A DNA stretch of 64,000 bases from Neobacillus cucumis (GTDB lineage: Bacteria; Bacillota; Bacilli; Bacillales; Cytobacillaceae), in the NCBI RefSeq assembly GCF_016908975.1, contig NZ_JAFBEX010000003.1:248001-312000 (forward strand), in the 5' to 3' direction. The notes beneath the pieces were generated by a model that did no database searches, was not told the origin of the DNA, and was given only the letters and a program-made list of their open reading frames with translations. A program made the position numbers and the translations under genes. This document shows, one piece after another, positions 10,986 through 20,518 of this stretch; positions within the stretch are counted from its first letter, which is position 1; the number at the start of each line of letters is the position of its first letter.

Positions 10986-12002
10986 TCATCTCTTTAATCG
11001 GAACAAAAGCATCTCTATTAGTAATGATTTATTCATACCACCCGTTTTCATCTGGTAATCGGCGTCTGCTAGCAGCCCCATTAACTGCGCTAATTCTTCA
11101 TCCTTGAAACTTGCGGCCTGACCGAGGGCTAATTTTACCCGAAATGGATGGGTTTTTAAAAAGCCAGCAATTTGCTGTTGTCCATATCCTCTCCTTGAGA
11201 GCTCCTTAACCTGATAGATTAAGCGAAATTGACCGGAAAGCAATGCTAAAATCTTAATCGGTTCTTCATTCTGTTTGAGTAAGTCATAATAAATTCGTAA
11301 CGCCTCATCTAATCTCCTTTGAACGACTTTTTCGATGAGAGTAAAAATATTCTGTTCTAATGTCCTAGCAACCAACCTTTCAACTAAGTCACTATTAATG
11401 CGCTTTTGCTCTGCCGCATATAAGGACAGTTTATCCACTTCACTTGCAAGCATAAACATATTAGTTCCAGCAAGTGCTAACAATTGGTCAATTGCCGCTT
11501 CCTCGAATTCCAGCCCATTATTTTTCGCTCGGTCTTTAAGCCATTTTTTTAATTCGTGTTCATTTAATTTTTTAGCCTCAACTAATTCAGCAGTCCGCTT
11601 CAATTCTTTGGTAATTTTTTTTCGTTCGTCCAATTTTTCATATGGTGCGGAGATAACCAGTATGGTATATGGAGCTGGTTCTTTCAGATAGGTTTCCAAT
11701 TTTGCTATATTATGTTCTACCTTTTCCCTTGTTTTTTCCGCTGTTAAAAAAACAGGATTATGTAAAAAAATGACCTTTTTCTCTCCTAAAAATGGAAAAG
11801 TCTCAGCATCCTCTAATGCAATGTCAACGGGAGTCTCCTCTAAATCATAAGCCGAAAAATTAAAATCCCGTTCTTCTTCATCCAGGATATGCTCCAATAG
11901 TAATTGTTTTGTTTCATTGATTAAAAAAGCTTCAGTTCCATATAATAAGTAAACAGGAGCTATTTCCCTTTTTTTAATTTTTTTCCATATCTCTAATACC
12001 AT
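10986..12002 (-). CDS. holA: DNA polymerase III delta subunit (HolA)
   Basis: Clamp-loader delta subunit, which opens the sliding clamp. The 338-residue protein starts MVLEIWKKIKKREIAPVYLL. It has the family layout of an AAA+-like N-terminal region without an intact P-loop, followed by a helical C-terminal domain. The region LKDRAKNNGLEFEEAAIDQL is typical of HolA/YqeN. The ATG follows GGGAG at a slightly long spacing. It is convergent with rpsT and matches yqeN of B. subtilis in position. Confidence 0.95.
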   Translation of the reverse strand: MVLEIWKKIKKREIAPVYLLYGTEAFLINETKQLLLEHILDEEERDFNFSAYDLEETPVDIALEDAETFPFLGEKKVIFLHNPVFLTAEKTREKVEHNIAKLETYLKEPAPYTILVISAPYEKLDERKKITKELKRTAELVEAKKLNEHELKKWLKDRAKNNGLEFEEAAIDQLLALAGTNMFMLASEVDKLSLYAAEQKRINSDLVERLVARTLEQNIFTLIEKVVQRRLDEALRIYYDLLKQNEEPIKILALLSGQFRLIYQVKELSRRGYGQQQIAGFLKTHPFRVKLALGQAASFKDEELAQLMGLLADADYQMKTGGMNKSLLIEMLLFRLKR

Positions 12003-12073
12003 TTCGTCCAGCGCTCCCTTTTATTTTCACTCATCTCTTATCGTAATGAAGCTTGGACCTTTTGACAAGTACT

Positions 12074-12180
12074 TAAAGGGAATTAGCACTATTTATCCCA
12101 CAAGTGCCAATTCCCAAATCTATTTTAACGCCAGTCATATTTGCCCTAGGATCATCTATGATCTGGCGGGGTTCCCTTTA
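12074..12180. other. Possible structured RNA or regulatory region between holA and yqzM
   Basis: Two hairpins lie in tandem: GGGAATTAGCACT/AGTGCCAATTCCC (12078-12115, one mismatch) and CGCCAGTCATA/TATGATCTGGCG (12129-12168, one bulge). A third pairing, TAAAGGGAA (12074-12082) with TTCCCTTTA (12172-12180), would enclose both but competes for the same GGGAA bases. The 310-base gap between holA and yqzM holds no larger ORF. Function is unknown; it could lie in the holA leader. Confidence 0.35.
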
Positions 12181-12312
12181 TTACTTATATTGTAGCCTTA
12201 CCCGTGTCGAAGTATTTTGACAACTCTTGTCAGTACAGGAAAGTACAAAAGGCATGCTGGATTTTTTCAGACAAATAGCTTATACTATACTTGAAAATAG
12301 GGGGGGTAGCGC

Positions 12313-12447
12313 GTGAATCATTTTGAAAAGGACATGCAAAACAAACGCAATGATGCGATCGATTCTGGGGTAGGTTTTGGAGTTTCTTTTGGATTTTTTG
12401 CATTAATTTTTATTATCGCAACAGTCATTAAGATAGTTGGTTCTTAA
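12313..12447 (+). CDS. yqzM: YqzM family small membrane protein
   Basis: Protein of 44 residues with a charged N-terminus (NHFEKDMQNKRNDAID) and one hydrophobic span (about residues 19-42). I recognise it as close to B. subtilis YqzM, found at this locus next to comEC. The GTG start has a G-rich ribosome site 6 bases upstream. Role unknown. Confidence 0.88.
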   Translation: MNHFEKDMQNKRNDAIDSGVGFGVSFGFFALIFIIATVIKIVGS

Positions 12448-12472
12448 TGCGATGCTACATAATGATCACGGG

Positions 12473-12497
12473 GACTGCTACGTTGCAGTCTTTTTTT
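12473..12497 (+). terminator. Terminator of yqzM
   Basis: The stem GACTGC/GCAGTC encloses a 6-base loop and is followed by seven Ts. It lies between convergent yqzM and comEC. Confidence 0.85.
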
Positions 12498-12516
12498 ATT
12501 GAATAATTAATATAAC

Positions 12517-14844
12517 CTATGGTAAATAGGTTGAAAAGGTTCCTTTTCCACGATAAAAAATATAGGTAATCGCCCCCTGCTGATCGGTACGATATATTTT
12601 GGTATTTACCGCAGCCAAACGCTGCAATACTTCCTGATGCGGATGCCCAAACCGGTTATGTTCACCGACAGAGATAAGGGAAACCTTTGGCTGAATTTGA
12701 TTAATAAAGGATTCGGAACTCGACGTTTTACTTCCATGATGACCAGCTTTTAAAACATCAATCTTTAAATGAGGATGTTGCTTAATTATTTTCTCCTCTC
12801 CCTCTTGGTCGAGGTCTCCACCAAAAAACCAGCTTACACCTCCAATGGTCGCAACAAACGCAATCGACCCACGGTTTCGTTCACCCGTAAAGTTCTTTTC
12901 CGGTGAAAGGACATAAAAATCATTTTCTCCTTGATGCCACTGATTTCCTGACGATACCTTAATGACTGGGATTCCTTGTCTTTGTGCTTCCATAGCAATA
13001 AGCTCTTCGGTCTCTGATGGTTCTGTTACGGATGGCATCAAAATTTGTTTTACCTTAAGACTTGATAATATAGATGCAGCACCTCCAATATGATCCATAT
13101 CGCCATGGGTCAGGATTAATTTATCGATTTGAGTAATCCCTTTCCCTTTTAATAAAGGAACAACAACATCCCGCCCCACCTCGAATGGTTTAGACTTTAT
13201 TTTCCAGTCCTCTTCTAAAAAATTCAATGAACCCCCTGTATCGATGAGATAATTACCTTTTCCATGTGGGAGGTGGATTAAAATAGAATCTCCCTGTCCG
13301 ACATCAATCATGGTTACTTCACCATAAGGATTTAACCAATTCCATGCTGGTTGAATCACTAGCAGTGAAACCCCAAGCCAAAATAAATGAATTTTTTTGT
13401 TCGGGTATGGCCTTCTTTCCCAAGTAAAAAAAATAATGGAAATAAGAATGATATAAAAACTGAGAATGAGGATATGAGGTCTGCCAGGTGTAAAATTTGT
13501 GAATGGCAAATTGGCCAAAAGGTCCATTAGCTGATTGGATAGCTCGATTATTTTTTGAATGATGTTGATTAATAACCTTGGGGTGGCTCCGAACATTAAT
13601 TGAATAAAAAATAATACATAAACAACAGGAAGGTAGACAAATGAAAACAGTGGAATATATAACAAATTTGCCATTATCCCTATGAGTGAAATTTGAAAAT
13701 AGTGATAAAGTAAGAGCGGCATAGCAGACAGTTGGGCGGTAACAGAAGTGGCAGCCATCTTTGCCAAATTCCCCTTATATCCTTGCAAAATTTTGGGAGC
13801 AGCTAAAATAATCGCAAAGCTAACTAAGAAGGATAGCTGGAAGCCAATATCAAAAATAACTAACGGCGCAATAAAAAGATACATAATAAAGGCCAAACTT
13901 ATAGCATCGAGGGTAATTAGTTTTAATTGGTGCTTCCACTTATCAGCGATCAAAATGAGGGAAATCATCAGAGCGGAGCGTATAACTGATGGAGAACTGC
14001 CCGTTAAGATGACATAAATAGGCAAAAGGACCAAAAGAAAGTTTGACATGAATTGTCTGCTTAAACCGCACCGTATTCCGATCAAAAAGATCATCCCAAT
14101 AAATAAAGAAACATGCAGACCGGAAATTGCCAATAAATGGACAATTCCGGTACGTTGGTAATCACTCAAAACCTCAGGTTCTAAGATATGGGAATCGCCA
14201 AATATTAATGCTGCAGCCAATCCGGCAATTTCTGGGGGAAAATGATTGTCTAAATAGCGAATACCAATAAAGCGAAGTTGTTTAATGGATATGGTCAGGG
14301 TCGATTTGAGAGGTTTACAATTTTCAAGGGGGTATTGGCTAAGTTTTACAATCCAAAAAACACCTTTCGAGGCCAAATACTTACGATAGTCAAATCCATT
14401 TGGATTTTTAGCAATAGAAGGTCTTTCCAGCTCCCCTGTAACCTTGCATTGGCTTCCATAAAAGCTTTGATTTTGTAAAACATTTTTCTCTTCCTCCGAT
14501 TTAATTTGGTAACGGAGAAGGACCTTTTCGTTTGATTGGCTGTCTTTGCCTTGCACCTTTAATAAGTCACCGTCAATCATGGGATCACTAATATATTCGA
14601 TATAAAAAATGGTCTTAGACGATGAAAGCTTTGACTGATTATCAGCCTCTGCCCATTCGCCTTTTAAGAAAAAAACAAAACTTAAAAGAAAAAGGATAAA
14701 AATATAGACAGGCTTGAACATTTTTATCTTAGCTAACACGAGCACATAGAGGAAAAATAAGAAAAGAAATAAGAAAGGATTCACAAGGGCACCTAGAACA
14801 CCCAATAATACACCTAGAGCCATATAAATATATTTTCCGCTCAT
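12517..14844 (-). CDS. comEC: ComEC, DNA uptake channel with metallo-beta-lactamase domain
   Basis: Inner-membrane channel for transformation, carrying single-stranded DNA into the cytoplasm. The N-terminal DUF4131 domain has several membrane spans. Next is the polytopic Competence domain (about residues 205-480), then a C-terminal metallo-beta-lactamase-like domain with THGDMDHIGGA and GHHGSKTSSS. I prefer the ATG at 14844, with GGAGAAG 6 bases upstream. The ATG at 14862 has no ribosome site and would add 6 residues. The gene is complete, so DNA uptake is not obviously broken here. Confidence 0.96.
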   Translation of the reverse strand: MSGKYIYMALGVLLGVLGALVNPFLFLFLFFLYVLVLAKIKMFKPVYIFILFLLSFVFFLKGEWAEADNQSKLSSSKTIFYIEYISDPMIDGDLLKVQGKDSQSNEKVLLRYQIKSEEEKNVLQNQSFYGSQCKVTGELERPSIAKNPNGFDYRKYLASKGVFWIVKLSQYPLENCKPLKSTLTISIKQLRFIGIRYLDNHFPPEIAGLAAALIFGDSHILEPEVLSDYQRTGIVHLLAISGLHVSLFIGMIFLIGIRCGLSRQFMSNFLLVLLPIYVILTGSSPSVIRSALMISLILIADKWKHQLKLITLDAISLAFIMYLFIAPLVIFDIGFQLSFLVSFAIILAAPKILQGYKGNLAKMAATSVTAQLSAMPLLLYHYFQISLIGIMANLLYIPLFSFVYLPVVYVLFFIQLMFGATPRLLINIIQKIIELSNQLMDLLANLPFTNFTPGRPHILILSFYIILISIIFFTWERRPYPNKKIHLFWLGVSLLVIQPAWNWLNPYGEVTMIDVGQGDSILIHLPHGKGNYLIDTGGSLNFLEEDWKIKSKPFEVGRDVVVPLLKGKGITQIDKLILTHGDMDHIGGAASILSSLKVKQILMPSVTEPSETEELIAMEAQRQGIPVIKVSSGNQWHQGENDFYVLSPEKNFTGERNRGSIAFVATIGGVSWFFGGDLDQEGEEKIIKQHPHLKIDVLKAGHHGSKTSSSESFINQIQPKVSLISVGEHNRFGHPHQEVLQRLAAVNTKIYRTDQQGAITYIFYRGKGTFSTYLP

Positions 14845-14936
14845 TTTTTGCTTCTCCGTCATATTATTTTAAGAGGATAATTTTATATTCGGGGTGACGC
14901 CGGAAAGTACCGGCGCCATTTAGTAGAATGGATTTC

Positions 14937-15389
14937 TTACTTGCCTAATTGAATAACTGATTCTTTTAATTCAACCTTTTCAACTTTTACATTTGCTTGT
15001 TCAAACAATTCAACAGCATATGGATGATTTTTATAATCCTCGGCATAATAAACCGTCTTGATTCCCGCCTGAATAATTGCCTTACAGCATTGAAGACAAG
15101 GAAAATGAGTCACATAAATTTCAGCATCCGTTGTTGGAACACCAAATTTAGCACATTGCAATAATGCATTCATTTCGGCATGAATGGTTCTTACACAATG
15201 ATGGTCAATGACATAGCATCCTTTATCAATACAATGGTCTCCGCCAGCAATTGAACCATTATAGCCCCCAGCTATTATGCGTTTATCTCTGACTATTGTT
15301 GCCCCCACTGTTAACCTTGTACAGGTACTTCTTAATGCAAGCAGATGGCTTTGTGCCATAAAATATTGATCCCAAGATATTCGTTCCAC
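14937..15389 (-). CDS. comEB: ComEB, dCMP deaminase family protein
   Basis: Zinc-dependent deoxycytidylate deaminase fold; in B. subtilis it helps place competence proteins at the cell pole. Zinc-site motifs are TIHAEMNALL and FPCLQCCKAI (PCxxC). I chose the GTG at 15389, with GGGAGTG 6-7 bases upstream, giving 150 residues. The longer reading adds a basic N-terminus unlike the family. It is the middle gene of comEA-comEB-comEC. Confidence 0.93.
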   Translation of the reverse strand: MERISWDQYFMAQSHLLALRSTCTRLTVGATIVRDKRIIAGGYNGSIAGGDHCIDKGCYVIDHHCVRTIHAEMNALLQCAKFGVPTTDAEIYVTHFPCLQCCKAIIQAGIKTVYYAEDYKNHPYAVELFEQANVKVEKVELKESVIQLGK

Positions 15390-15458
15390 GCTGCCCACTC
15401 CCTTCAGTACTTTTCTTATAAGTTTACTGGTACAAGTCAACTATGGTCAATGGAAGTT

Positions 15459-16109
15459 TTATTTTACTACAATTAAATCTTTTAATTTTTCAAATGTTTT
15501 ATCGCCTATCCCAGTGATGTTTTTTAAGTCTTCGATTGCTTTAAAAGGACCGATTGTATTGCGGTATTCGATTATCGCGGCTGCTTTGGCAGGTCCGATG
15601 CCCGGAAGATTTTGCAACTCCTGTTCATCCGCTTTATTAAGATCAATTTTCCCCTGATTTTGCCCCGTTCCGCCCGAAGCATTGCTGTTATGTCCACTGG
15701 TTGCAATAATTGCACTTCCCTCTTCCCCTTTCGGAGGTATATAAATCACCATTTCATCCACTACATGCTCAGCAAGATTCACTTGTGTTTGGTCAGCTTG
15801 GTCCGTTAATCCCCCTGCCCTTCCAATCACGTCCATTACCCTTTCATCTGTACTAGATTGATAAACTCCTGGATTCTTCACTTGCCCCTTTACATCCACC
15901 ATAATTTTTTCAGGCTGGTCTGTTGCTCCTTGGACCGGCTTATCCGATTTCGTCTCAACTTCCGTTTTTAGGGATTCTGTCTCTTGACTAGTGGTATTGA
16001 ACGTGGAAATCTCCTCAGACCCCTGAGCATAAAAATAATAAAATCCTCCAAGAACAAGTGATAGCACAACTCCCAATTTAATCTTGTGTTCCATCAACCA
16101 ATCTTTCAA
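15459..16109 (-). CDS. comEA: ComEA, DNA receptor for transformation
   Basis: Membrane-anchored double-stranded-DNA-binding protein of the uptake machinery. One membrane span (about residues 10-30) is followed by a Ser/Thr/Glu-rich linker, a SLBB domain (VDVKGQVKNPGVY) and a C-terminal helix-hairpin-helix domain (LQNLPGIGPAKAAAIIEYR, NITGIGDKTFEKL). The TTG start has AAAGGA about 9 bases upstream and aligns with the start of Bacillus ComEA. It is first in the comE operon, divergent from comER. Confidence 0.95.
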   Translation of the reverse strand: MKDWLMEHKIKLGVVLSLVLGGFYYFYAQGSEEISTFNTTSQETESLKTEVETKSDKPVQGATDQPEKIMVDVKGQVKNPGVYQSSTDERVMDVIGRAGGLTDQADQTQVNLAEHVVDEMVIYIPPKGEEGSAIIATSGHNSNASGGTGQNQGKIDLNKADEQELQNLPGIGPAKAAAIIEYRNTIGPFKAIEDLKNITGIGDKTFEKLKDLIVVK

Positions 16110-16194
16110 GAATATCCATCCTTTCTAAAGGTATATTTCACCTAAAATTTTCATAATGTTATAAAAGAATACGGGATGCGAAGGAGGGTCGATA

Positions 16195-17019
16195 ATGAAT
16201 ATAGGCATTATTGGTACCGGTAATATGGGGAGAATCATAGTGGAAGCTTTGATTGACGGTAAGGCCGCTTTCCCTTCTTCCATGATGATCACAAATAGAA
16301 CGAAATCCAAAGCCTTGTTGCTTAAAGATAAATATAAAGACCTATTAATTGGGGCGAATCCAGAGGAAGTTGCAGCATATTCCGATTTAATTTTTATTTG
16401 TGTAAAGCCCTTAGACATTCCCCATATCCTTGAGCAAATCAATCCACATGTAACACCCGATAAATGTCTAATATCGATAACTAGTCCGGTCAATACCAGC
16501 CAAATTGAACAAAAGGTATCATGTTCAACAATCCGAGTAATCCCTAGTATTACGAATCGAGCATTATCCGGGGTATCACTTGTGACCTATGGTGAACATT
16601 GCAGTGAACATTGGAAAACAAAAGTAGAAAAGTTAATTTCAAAGATTTCTGTACCGGTGAGCATAGATGAACGAATTACGAGGGTTGCTTCTGATATTGT
16701 CAGCTGTGGACCTGCCTTCTTTAGCTATCTTCTTCAAAATTTTATTCAAGCAGCTGTAAAAGAGACTGAAATTGATACGGAAACCGCGACGATTTTTGCA
16801 AGTGAGATGATTGTGGGACTTGGTGAATTAATAAAACAAGGTCATTATACATTACCGTCACTTCAAGAAAAGGTCTGTGTAAAAGGCGGGATAACAGGTG
16901 AAGGGATTAAGGTATTGGAGAACGAACTAGGAATGGTATTTGAACACATTTTTCAAGCAACCCATGCAAAGTTTAAAGAGGAACTTGGAAAGGTAGAAAT
17001 TCAATTCTCTAAAAAATAA
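16195..17019 (+). CDS. comER: ComER, pyrroline-5-carboxylate reductase-like protein
   Basis: NAD(P)-binding Rossmann protein of the ProC family (GIIGTGNMGRI at residues 4-14), 274 residues. ComER lies divergent to comEA in Bacillus but is not needed for transformation there. It has been linked to sporulation and biofilm timing in some species. The ATG is preceded by GGAGGG. The family's C-terminal dimerisation domain is present (VKGGITGEGIKVLE). Enzymatic activity is not proven. Confidence 0.92.
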   Translation: MNIGIIGTGNMGRIIVEALIDGKAAFPSSMMITNRTKSKALLLKDKYKDLLIGANPEEVAAYSDLIFICVKPLDIPHILEQINPHVTPDKCLISITSPVNTSQIEQKVSCSTIRVIPSITNRALSGVSLVTYGEHCSEHWKTKVEKLISKISVPVSIDERITRVASDIVSCGPAFFSYLLQNFIQAAVKETEIDTETATIFASEMIVGLGELIKQGHYTLPSLQEKVCVKGGITGEGIKVLENELGMVFEHIFQATHAKFKEELGKVEIQFSKK

Positions 17020-17054
17020 TTCGCCATCAAATTACAAATTCCTTTAATAAATGA

Positions 17055-17091
17055 TAAAAAAGCCATCTTTTTTATAAAAAAAGATGGCTTT
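17055..17091. terminator. Bidirectional terminator between comER and yqeM
   Basis: AAAAGCCATCTTTTTT and AAAAAAGATGGCTTT form a long stem with a 4-base loop. It serves convergent comER and the yqeG-yqeM operon. Confidence 0.85.
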
Positions 17092-17093
17092 GA

Positions 17094-17840
17094 TTATTTT
17101 TTTCGAGCAACAAAAAAGATTCGTTCAGAATGTTCGTTTGGTTCAATATGCTCAAAATCGGCACCCACCTCTAGGATTTGAAAGCCCGCTGCTTCCAACC
17201 AGTTTATGTATATCTCATTAGGATAGGTCCGTTGAAAATGCAGTTCATCAATCCGGTCATATTTTCCTGATCGATCATCAAATACAAAAAAACTCAATTC
17301 ATGCTCGACACTATTTGGAAATTCTCCAGGAAAACTATTCCAAATATAAGAAACTTCCTCTTCATTCAAGGCAAAAGTTTGATTGAGGAATATGTCGTTC
17401 ATTTTATAGAGCGAATGGACATCAAAAATAAAGACTCCATTATCTTGTAAATGTTGATGCACATTTGAAAAAGTCGCTTTTACTTCGTCTTCTCTTTGCA
17501 AGTAATTTAAAGAATCACAAAAGATACCAATAACATCAAATTGTTCTTGTCCTTCTAAATTCGCCATGTTTTGCTGAAAAAAAGGAATCCTAACTCCTTT
17601 TTCCACAGCCTTCGCCTGGGCCACTGACAGCATATCCTCGGACAAATCAATTCCAGTTACCTCAAAACCTTGTTGCGCAAATCGGACAGAAAGCTCTCCT
17701 GTCCCACAGGCTAAATCCAGTAGCTTGCCTAGCTTTACATCGTATTTGACTAGAATGTTTTGAACATAGGATACCCACTGATCATATGGAGCATCTTTCA
17801 TCAGTTCATCATATAAATAGGCAAATCGCTCATAGCTCAT
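17094..17840 (-). CDS. yqeM: Class I SAM-dependent methyltransferase YqeM
   Basis: A 248-residue methyltransferase of unknown substrate. The SAM-binding motif LDLACGTGELSVRFA (motif I) is near residue 41, followed by VTGIDLS and FDVIGIFCDSLNYL. The ATG overlaps the rsfS stop (ATGA), so it is translationally coupled. It is last in the yqeG-yqeM operon and ends at the comER terminator. I see nothing in the sequence that reveals the substrate. Confidence 0.92.
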   Translation of the reverse strand: MSYERFAYLYDELMKDAPYDQWVSYVQNILVKYDVKLGKLLDLACGTGELSVRFAQQGFEVTGIDLSEDMLSVAQAKAVEKGVRIPFFQQNMANLEGQEQFDVIGIFCDSLNYLQREDEVKATFSNVHQHLQDNGVFIFDVHSLYKMNDIFLNQTFALNEEEVSYIWNSFPGEFPNSVEHELSFFVFDDRSGKYDRIDELHFQRTYPNEIYINWLEAAGFQILEVGADFEHIEPNEHSERIFFVARKK

Positions 17841-18193
17841 GAATTTAACTCGCTATGGATATCCACAAGAGGAGCATCGCCCCATAAACGTTCTAAATTG
17901 TAATAGCTTCGCTCATCGCGGTGAAACACATGGGCAACAACATCGCCTAGATCGATTAACACCCATCTTGCTTCATCAAAACCTTCCATTCTTTTGACAT
18001 CATAGCCGTTCTCTTGAGCCTTCTCTTTCATTTCCCGTGCAATGGCTTGTACCTGTTTATCAGAATTACCATGACAGATGATAAAATAATCGGCAATTAA
18101 CGAGATTCCATTCATATCTAACGCCAAAATATCTTCAGCCCTTTTATCGTCTGCTGCTTTTACGGCAATTTTTAATAGTTGTTGATTTTCCAT
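17837..18193 (-). CDS. rsfS: Ribosomal silencing factor RsfS
   Basis: RsfS/Iojap family protein of 118 residues. It binds L14 (uL14) on the 50S subunit and blocks joining with 30S in slow growth. Family features include ALDMNGISLIADYFIICHGNSDKQV and the segment around WVLIDLGDVVAHVF. The ATG follows GGAGGACTGATGA. It lies 3 bases after yqeK and overlaps yqeM by 4. Confidence 0.97.
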   Translation of the reverse strand: MENQQLLKIAVKAADDKRAEDILALDMNGISLIADYFIICHGNSDKQVQAIAREMKEKAQENGYDVKRMEGFDEARWVLIDLGDVVAHVFHRDERSYYNLERLWGDAPLVDIHSELNS

Positions 18194-18196
18194 TCA

Positions 18197-18763
18197 TCAG
18201 TCCTCCAGTTTTTGAATCAAATCGTTATAGGTATAGAATGTTTCAGGATAAATTGTTTGGTTCTTTTTCATTAGAAACAAGATTGTATTTTGAACTGCTT
18301 TCACAAGGGCTTTATCCAAATGCTCCTTGGCTATTTCCCTTACTTCCTCTACTCCAGGAAAATGTCTGCCCGGTTCAATATAATCAGCAAGGTAGATCAC
18401 TTTTTCCAATAAAGTCATACAGGTGCGTCCAGAAGTATGATAACGAATGGCATCCAGTACCTCTGAATCGGTAACACCTGCCTCTTTTTCCACTAAGTAA
18501 GCACCAACTGGAGCATGCCATAATTCACTGTTAAATAAAAGCAAATCCTTGGGCATCCCTTGTGTGGTAATGATTTCTTTCATTTCGTCCTTGGGACGGA
18601 ACTTGGCATAATCATGAAAAATTGCGGCTATTTCCGCCTTTTTTGGATCGGCTCCATATTTTTCTGCCAAGCTAATCGCTGTTTCCATTACCCCTAATGT
18701 ATGCAGATACCGATGCTCTGTTAATTGACTTTTAACTAAATTTAATGCCACTTGGCGTTCCAT
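18197..18763 (-). CDS. yqeK: HD-domain hydrolase YqeK (Ap4A hydrolase family)
   Basis: HD-domain metal-dependent hydrolase. YqeK proteins cleave diadenosine tetraphosphate symmetrically to ADP. HD motif IFHDYAKFRP and the downstream ELWHAPVGAYLV and YHTSGR are conserved. I chose the ATG at 18763, with GAGGAG about 10 bases upstream, giving 188 residues starting MERQVALNLVK, which agrees with Bacillus YqeK. It overlaps the end of nadD by 32 bases. Confidence 0.94.
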   Translation of the reverse strand: MERQVALNLVKSQLTEHRYLHTLGVMETAISLAEKYGADPKKAEIAAIFHDYAKFRPKDEMKEIITTQGMPKDLLLFNSELWHAPVGAYLVEKEAGVTDSEVLDAIRYHTSGRTCMTLLEKVIYLADYIEPGRHFPGVEEVREIAKEHLDKALVKAVQNTILFLMKKNQTIYPETFYTYNDLIQKLED

Positions 18764-19322
18764 ATAATTGCTTCTCCTCAATATAATCAATGACCGAATC
18801 CGGCAGCAAATACCGAACCGATTTACCTTTTTTTACTCTGTCCCTTATCATACTTGAAGACACATCAATGGACGGAACATCAATATAGAGAACAGGATAG
18901 TCGGTTTGATGATTATAGGACGGTCTCTCAACCCCTACAAATTGGACAAGATTAACAAGTATATCAATATCATGCCATTTTGGCAAATATTCAATCATAT
19001 CAGCCCCAATGATAAAGAAAAATTGATATTCAGGATAATTTTCGTTAAGAATCTTCATAGTATCGACTGTATAGGATGGTCCCGTCCGTTTAAGTTCAAT
19101 CGGCTGAACAGAGAAATTAGTGTTTCCGGTAATTGCTAGCTCTAGCATACGGAGGCGTTCCTCATCTTTAACCGAATCCGGCTTTTTTTTATGTGGTGGT
19201 TCATGGTTTGGCATAAACCAAATGATATCAAGATCCAGCTCTGAAAGAACTTCATTGGCAATCAAAAGATGTCCATAATGAGGTGGATTAAACGTGCCGC
19301 CTAATATTCCAACTTTCTTCAT
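18732..19322 (-). CDS. nadD: Nicotinate-nucleotide adenylyltransferase NadD
   Basis: Converts nicotinate mononucleotide and ATP to deamido-NAD, an essential step of NAD synthesis. The nucleotidyltransferase motif GTFNPPHYGH is at residues 9-18, and the C-terminal ISSSxIR-type motif appears as VSSSMIRDRVKKG. The 196 residues fit the family. AAAGGA lies upstream of the ATG. Confidence 0.97.
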   Translation of the reverse strand: MKKVGILGGTFNPPHYGHLLIANEVLSELDLDIIWFMPNHEPPHKKKPDSVKDEERLRMLELAITGNTNFSVQPIELKRTGPSYTVDTMKILNENYPEYQFFFIIGADMIEYLPKWHDIDILVNLVQFVGVERPSYNHQTDYPVLYIDVPSIDVSSSMIRDRVKKGKSVRYLLPDSVIDYIEEKQLYGTPSGIKFS

Positions 19323-19358
19323 GCGTTCGCCGTCCTTTACTAAATTTCAAGGTCCATT

Positions 19359-19652
19359 TTAATGTGGAAGGTTGATCGTTTTCTTTTCGACAGACTCTTT
19401 ATATAACACAATCGTATTCCCGATAATTTGCACAATTTCTGCACCTGTCCCTTGTGCCAGCTGATCAGCTACTTCCGTTTTATCTTCTTCACAATTTTGC
19501 AAAACACTGATTTTAAACAGTTCTCTTGCTTCCAATGCATCAGCAATTTGTTTAATCATATTTTCATTTACGCCGCCCTTACCGACCTGAAAAATAGGAT
19601 CTAAATGATGGGCCTTTGAACGTAAAAATCTTTTTTGTTTACCTGTAAGCAT
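19359..19652 (-). CDS. yhbY: YhbY/YqeI family RNA-binding protein (CRM domain)
   Basis: A 97-residue CRM-domain protein that associates with pre-50S particles. It begins [17 protein letters not shown] and has FQVGKGGVNENMI, the GxxG-type RNA-binding loop of this family. I chose the ATG at 19652, with TAGGAGG 7 bases upstream. The longer reading extends into aroE. Its start overlaps the aroE stop as TAATG, so coupling is likely. Confidence 0.95.
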   Translation of the reverse strand: MLTGKQKRFLRSKAHHLDPIFQVGKGGVNENMIKQIADALEARELFKISVLQNCEEDKTEVADQLAQGTGAEIVQIIGNTIVLYKESVEKKTINLPH

Positions 19653-20485
19653 TATTTTCCTCCTAATTGTCTTAACACATTTTCTTTCATTCTTTGTATA
19701 TCTGGTAGTCTTCCGGTCCAAATTTCAAAAGCAAGGGCACCCTGATAAACAAACATATTAATTCCGTTTTGAACAGCAGCCCCTCTCTCCTTTGCATCAC
19801 GTAAGATACTGGTTTCGAGTGGGTTATAAATGATATCACAGACAAGAGCCTGCTTGTTTATATTTTCAAGACTGATTGGCTGCTCTTCTGTATTTGGTTC
19901 CATCCCAATCATGGTTGTTTGAATAATCAAATCATACTCCCCTAAATAGTTGCCTGCTTCCTCTAAAGTCAGGGCTCTGGAAGTAATCGAGTACGGACAC
20001 TCCGTAATAAGCTCTACAGCTTTTTCCACTGTACGGTTAGCAATGTCAATTTGCACCGGATTTTCTTTTGCTAAGGTGAAGTAGATAGCTCTAGCAGCAC
20101 CACCTGCACCAATGACCAATATCTTATGACCTTCAATCTTGGTTACATATTCATCTAACCCTTTTAAAAAGCCTAATCCATCTGTATTATAACCAATCAA
20201 TTTACCATTTTGATTGACAACAGTATTTACAGCACCAATACTTGCTGCTAATTCATCAATTTCATCAAGAAACGGCATAATGGTACTTTTGTGAGGAACA
20301 GTAACATTGAAACCAACCGCGCCCAATGCTCTTAATCCATTTACTGCCTCTTTTAATTCCTCCTCTTTAACTTGAAAAGGAAGATAGACAGCATTCATGT
20401 TATAAAGTGAAAATAAATCATTATGCATGACTGGTGACATGGAGTGACCTATCGGATTCCCCAAAACTGCAAATAGCTTTTTCAT
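19652..20485 (-). CDS. aroE: Shikimate dehydrogenase AroE
   Basis: NADP-dependent reduction of 3-dehydroshikimate in aromatic amino-acid synthesis. The substrate domain starts [27 protein letters not shown] contains the catalytic lysine, and the dinucleotide fold has [11 protein letters not shown]. The length of 277 is typical. The ATG follows GGTGGGGG. It lies 33 bases after yqeH in the same operon. Confidence 0.98.
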   Translation of the reverse strand: MKKLFAVLGNPIGHSMSPVMHNDLFSLYNMNAVYLPFQVKEEELKEAVNGLRALGAVGFNVTVPHKSTIMPFLDEIDELAASIGAVNTVVNQNGKLIGYNTDGLGFLKGLDEYVTKIEGHKILVIGAGGAARAIYFTLAKENPVQIDIANRTVEKAVELITECPYSITSRALTLEEAGNYLGEYDLIIQTTMIGMEPNTEEQPISLENINKQALVCDIIYNPLETSILRDAKERGAAVQNGINMFVYQGALAFEIWTGRLPDIQRMKENVLRQLGGK

Positions 20486-20518
20486 TTATTTCCCCCACCC
20501 TGTTTTACATTTTCTCTT

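Noticed and set aside
16110..16194. ComK boxes between comEA and comER
   Set aside because: There are A/T-runs, but no pair of AAAA-N5-TTTT boxes at proper spacing could be confirmed.
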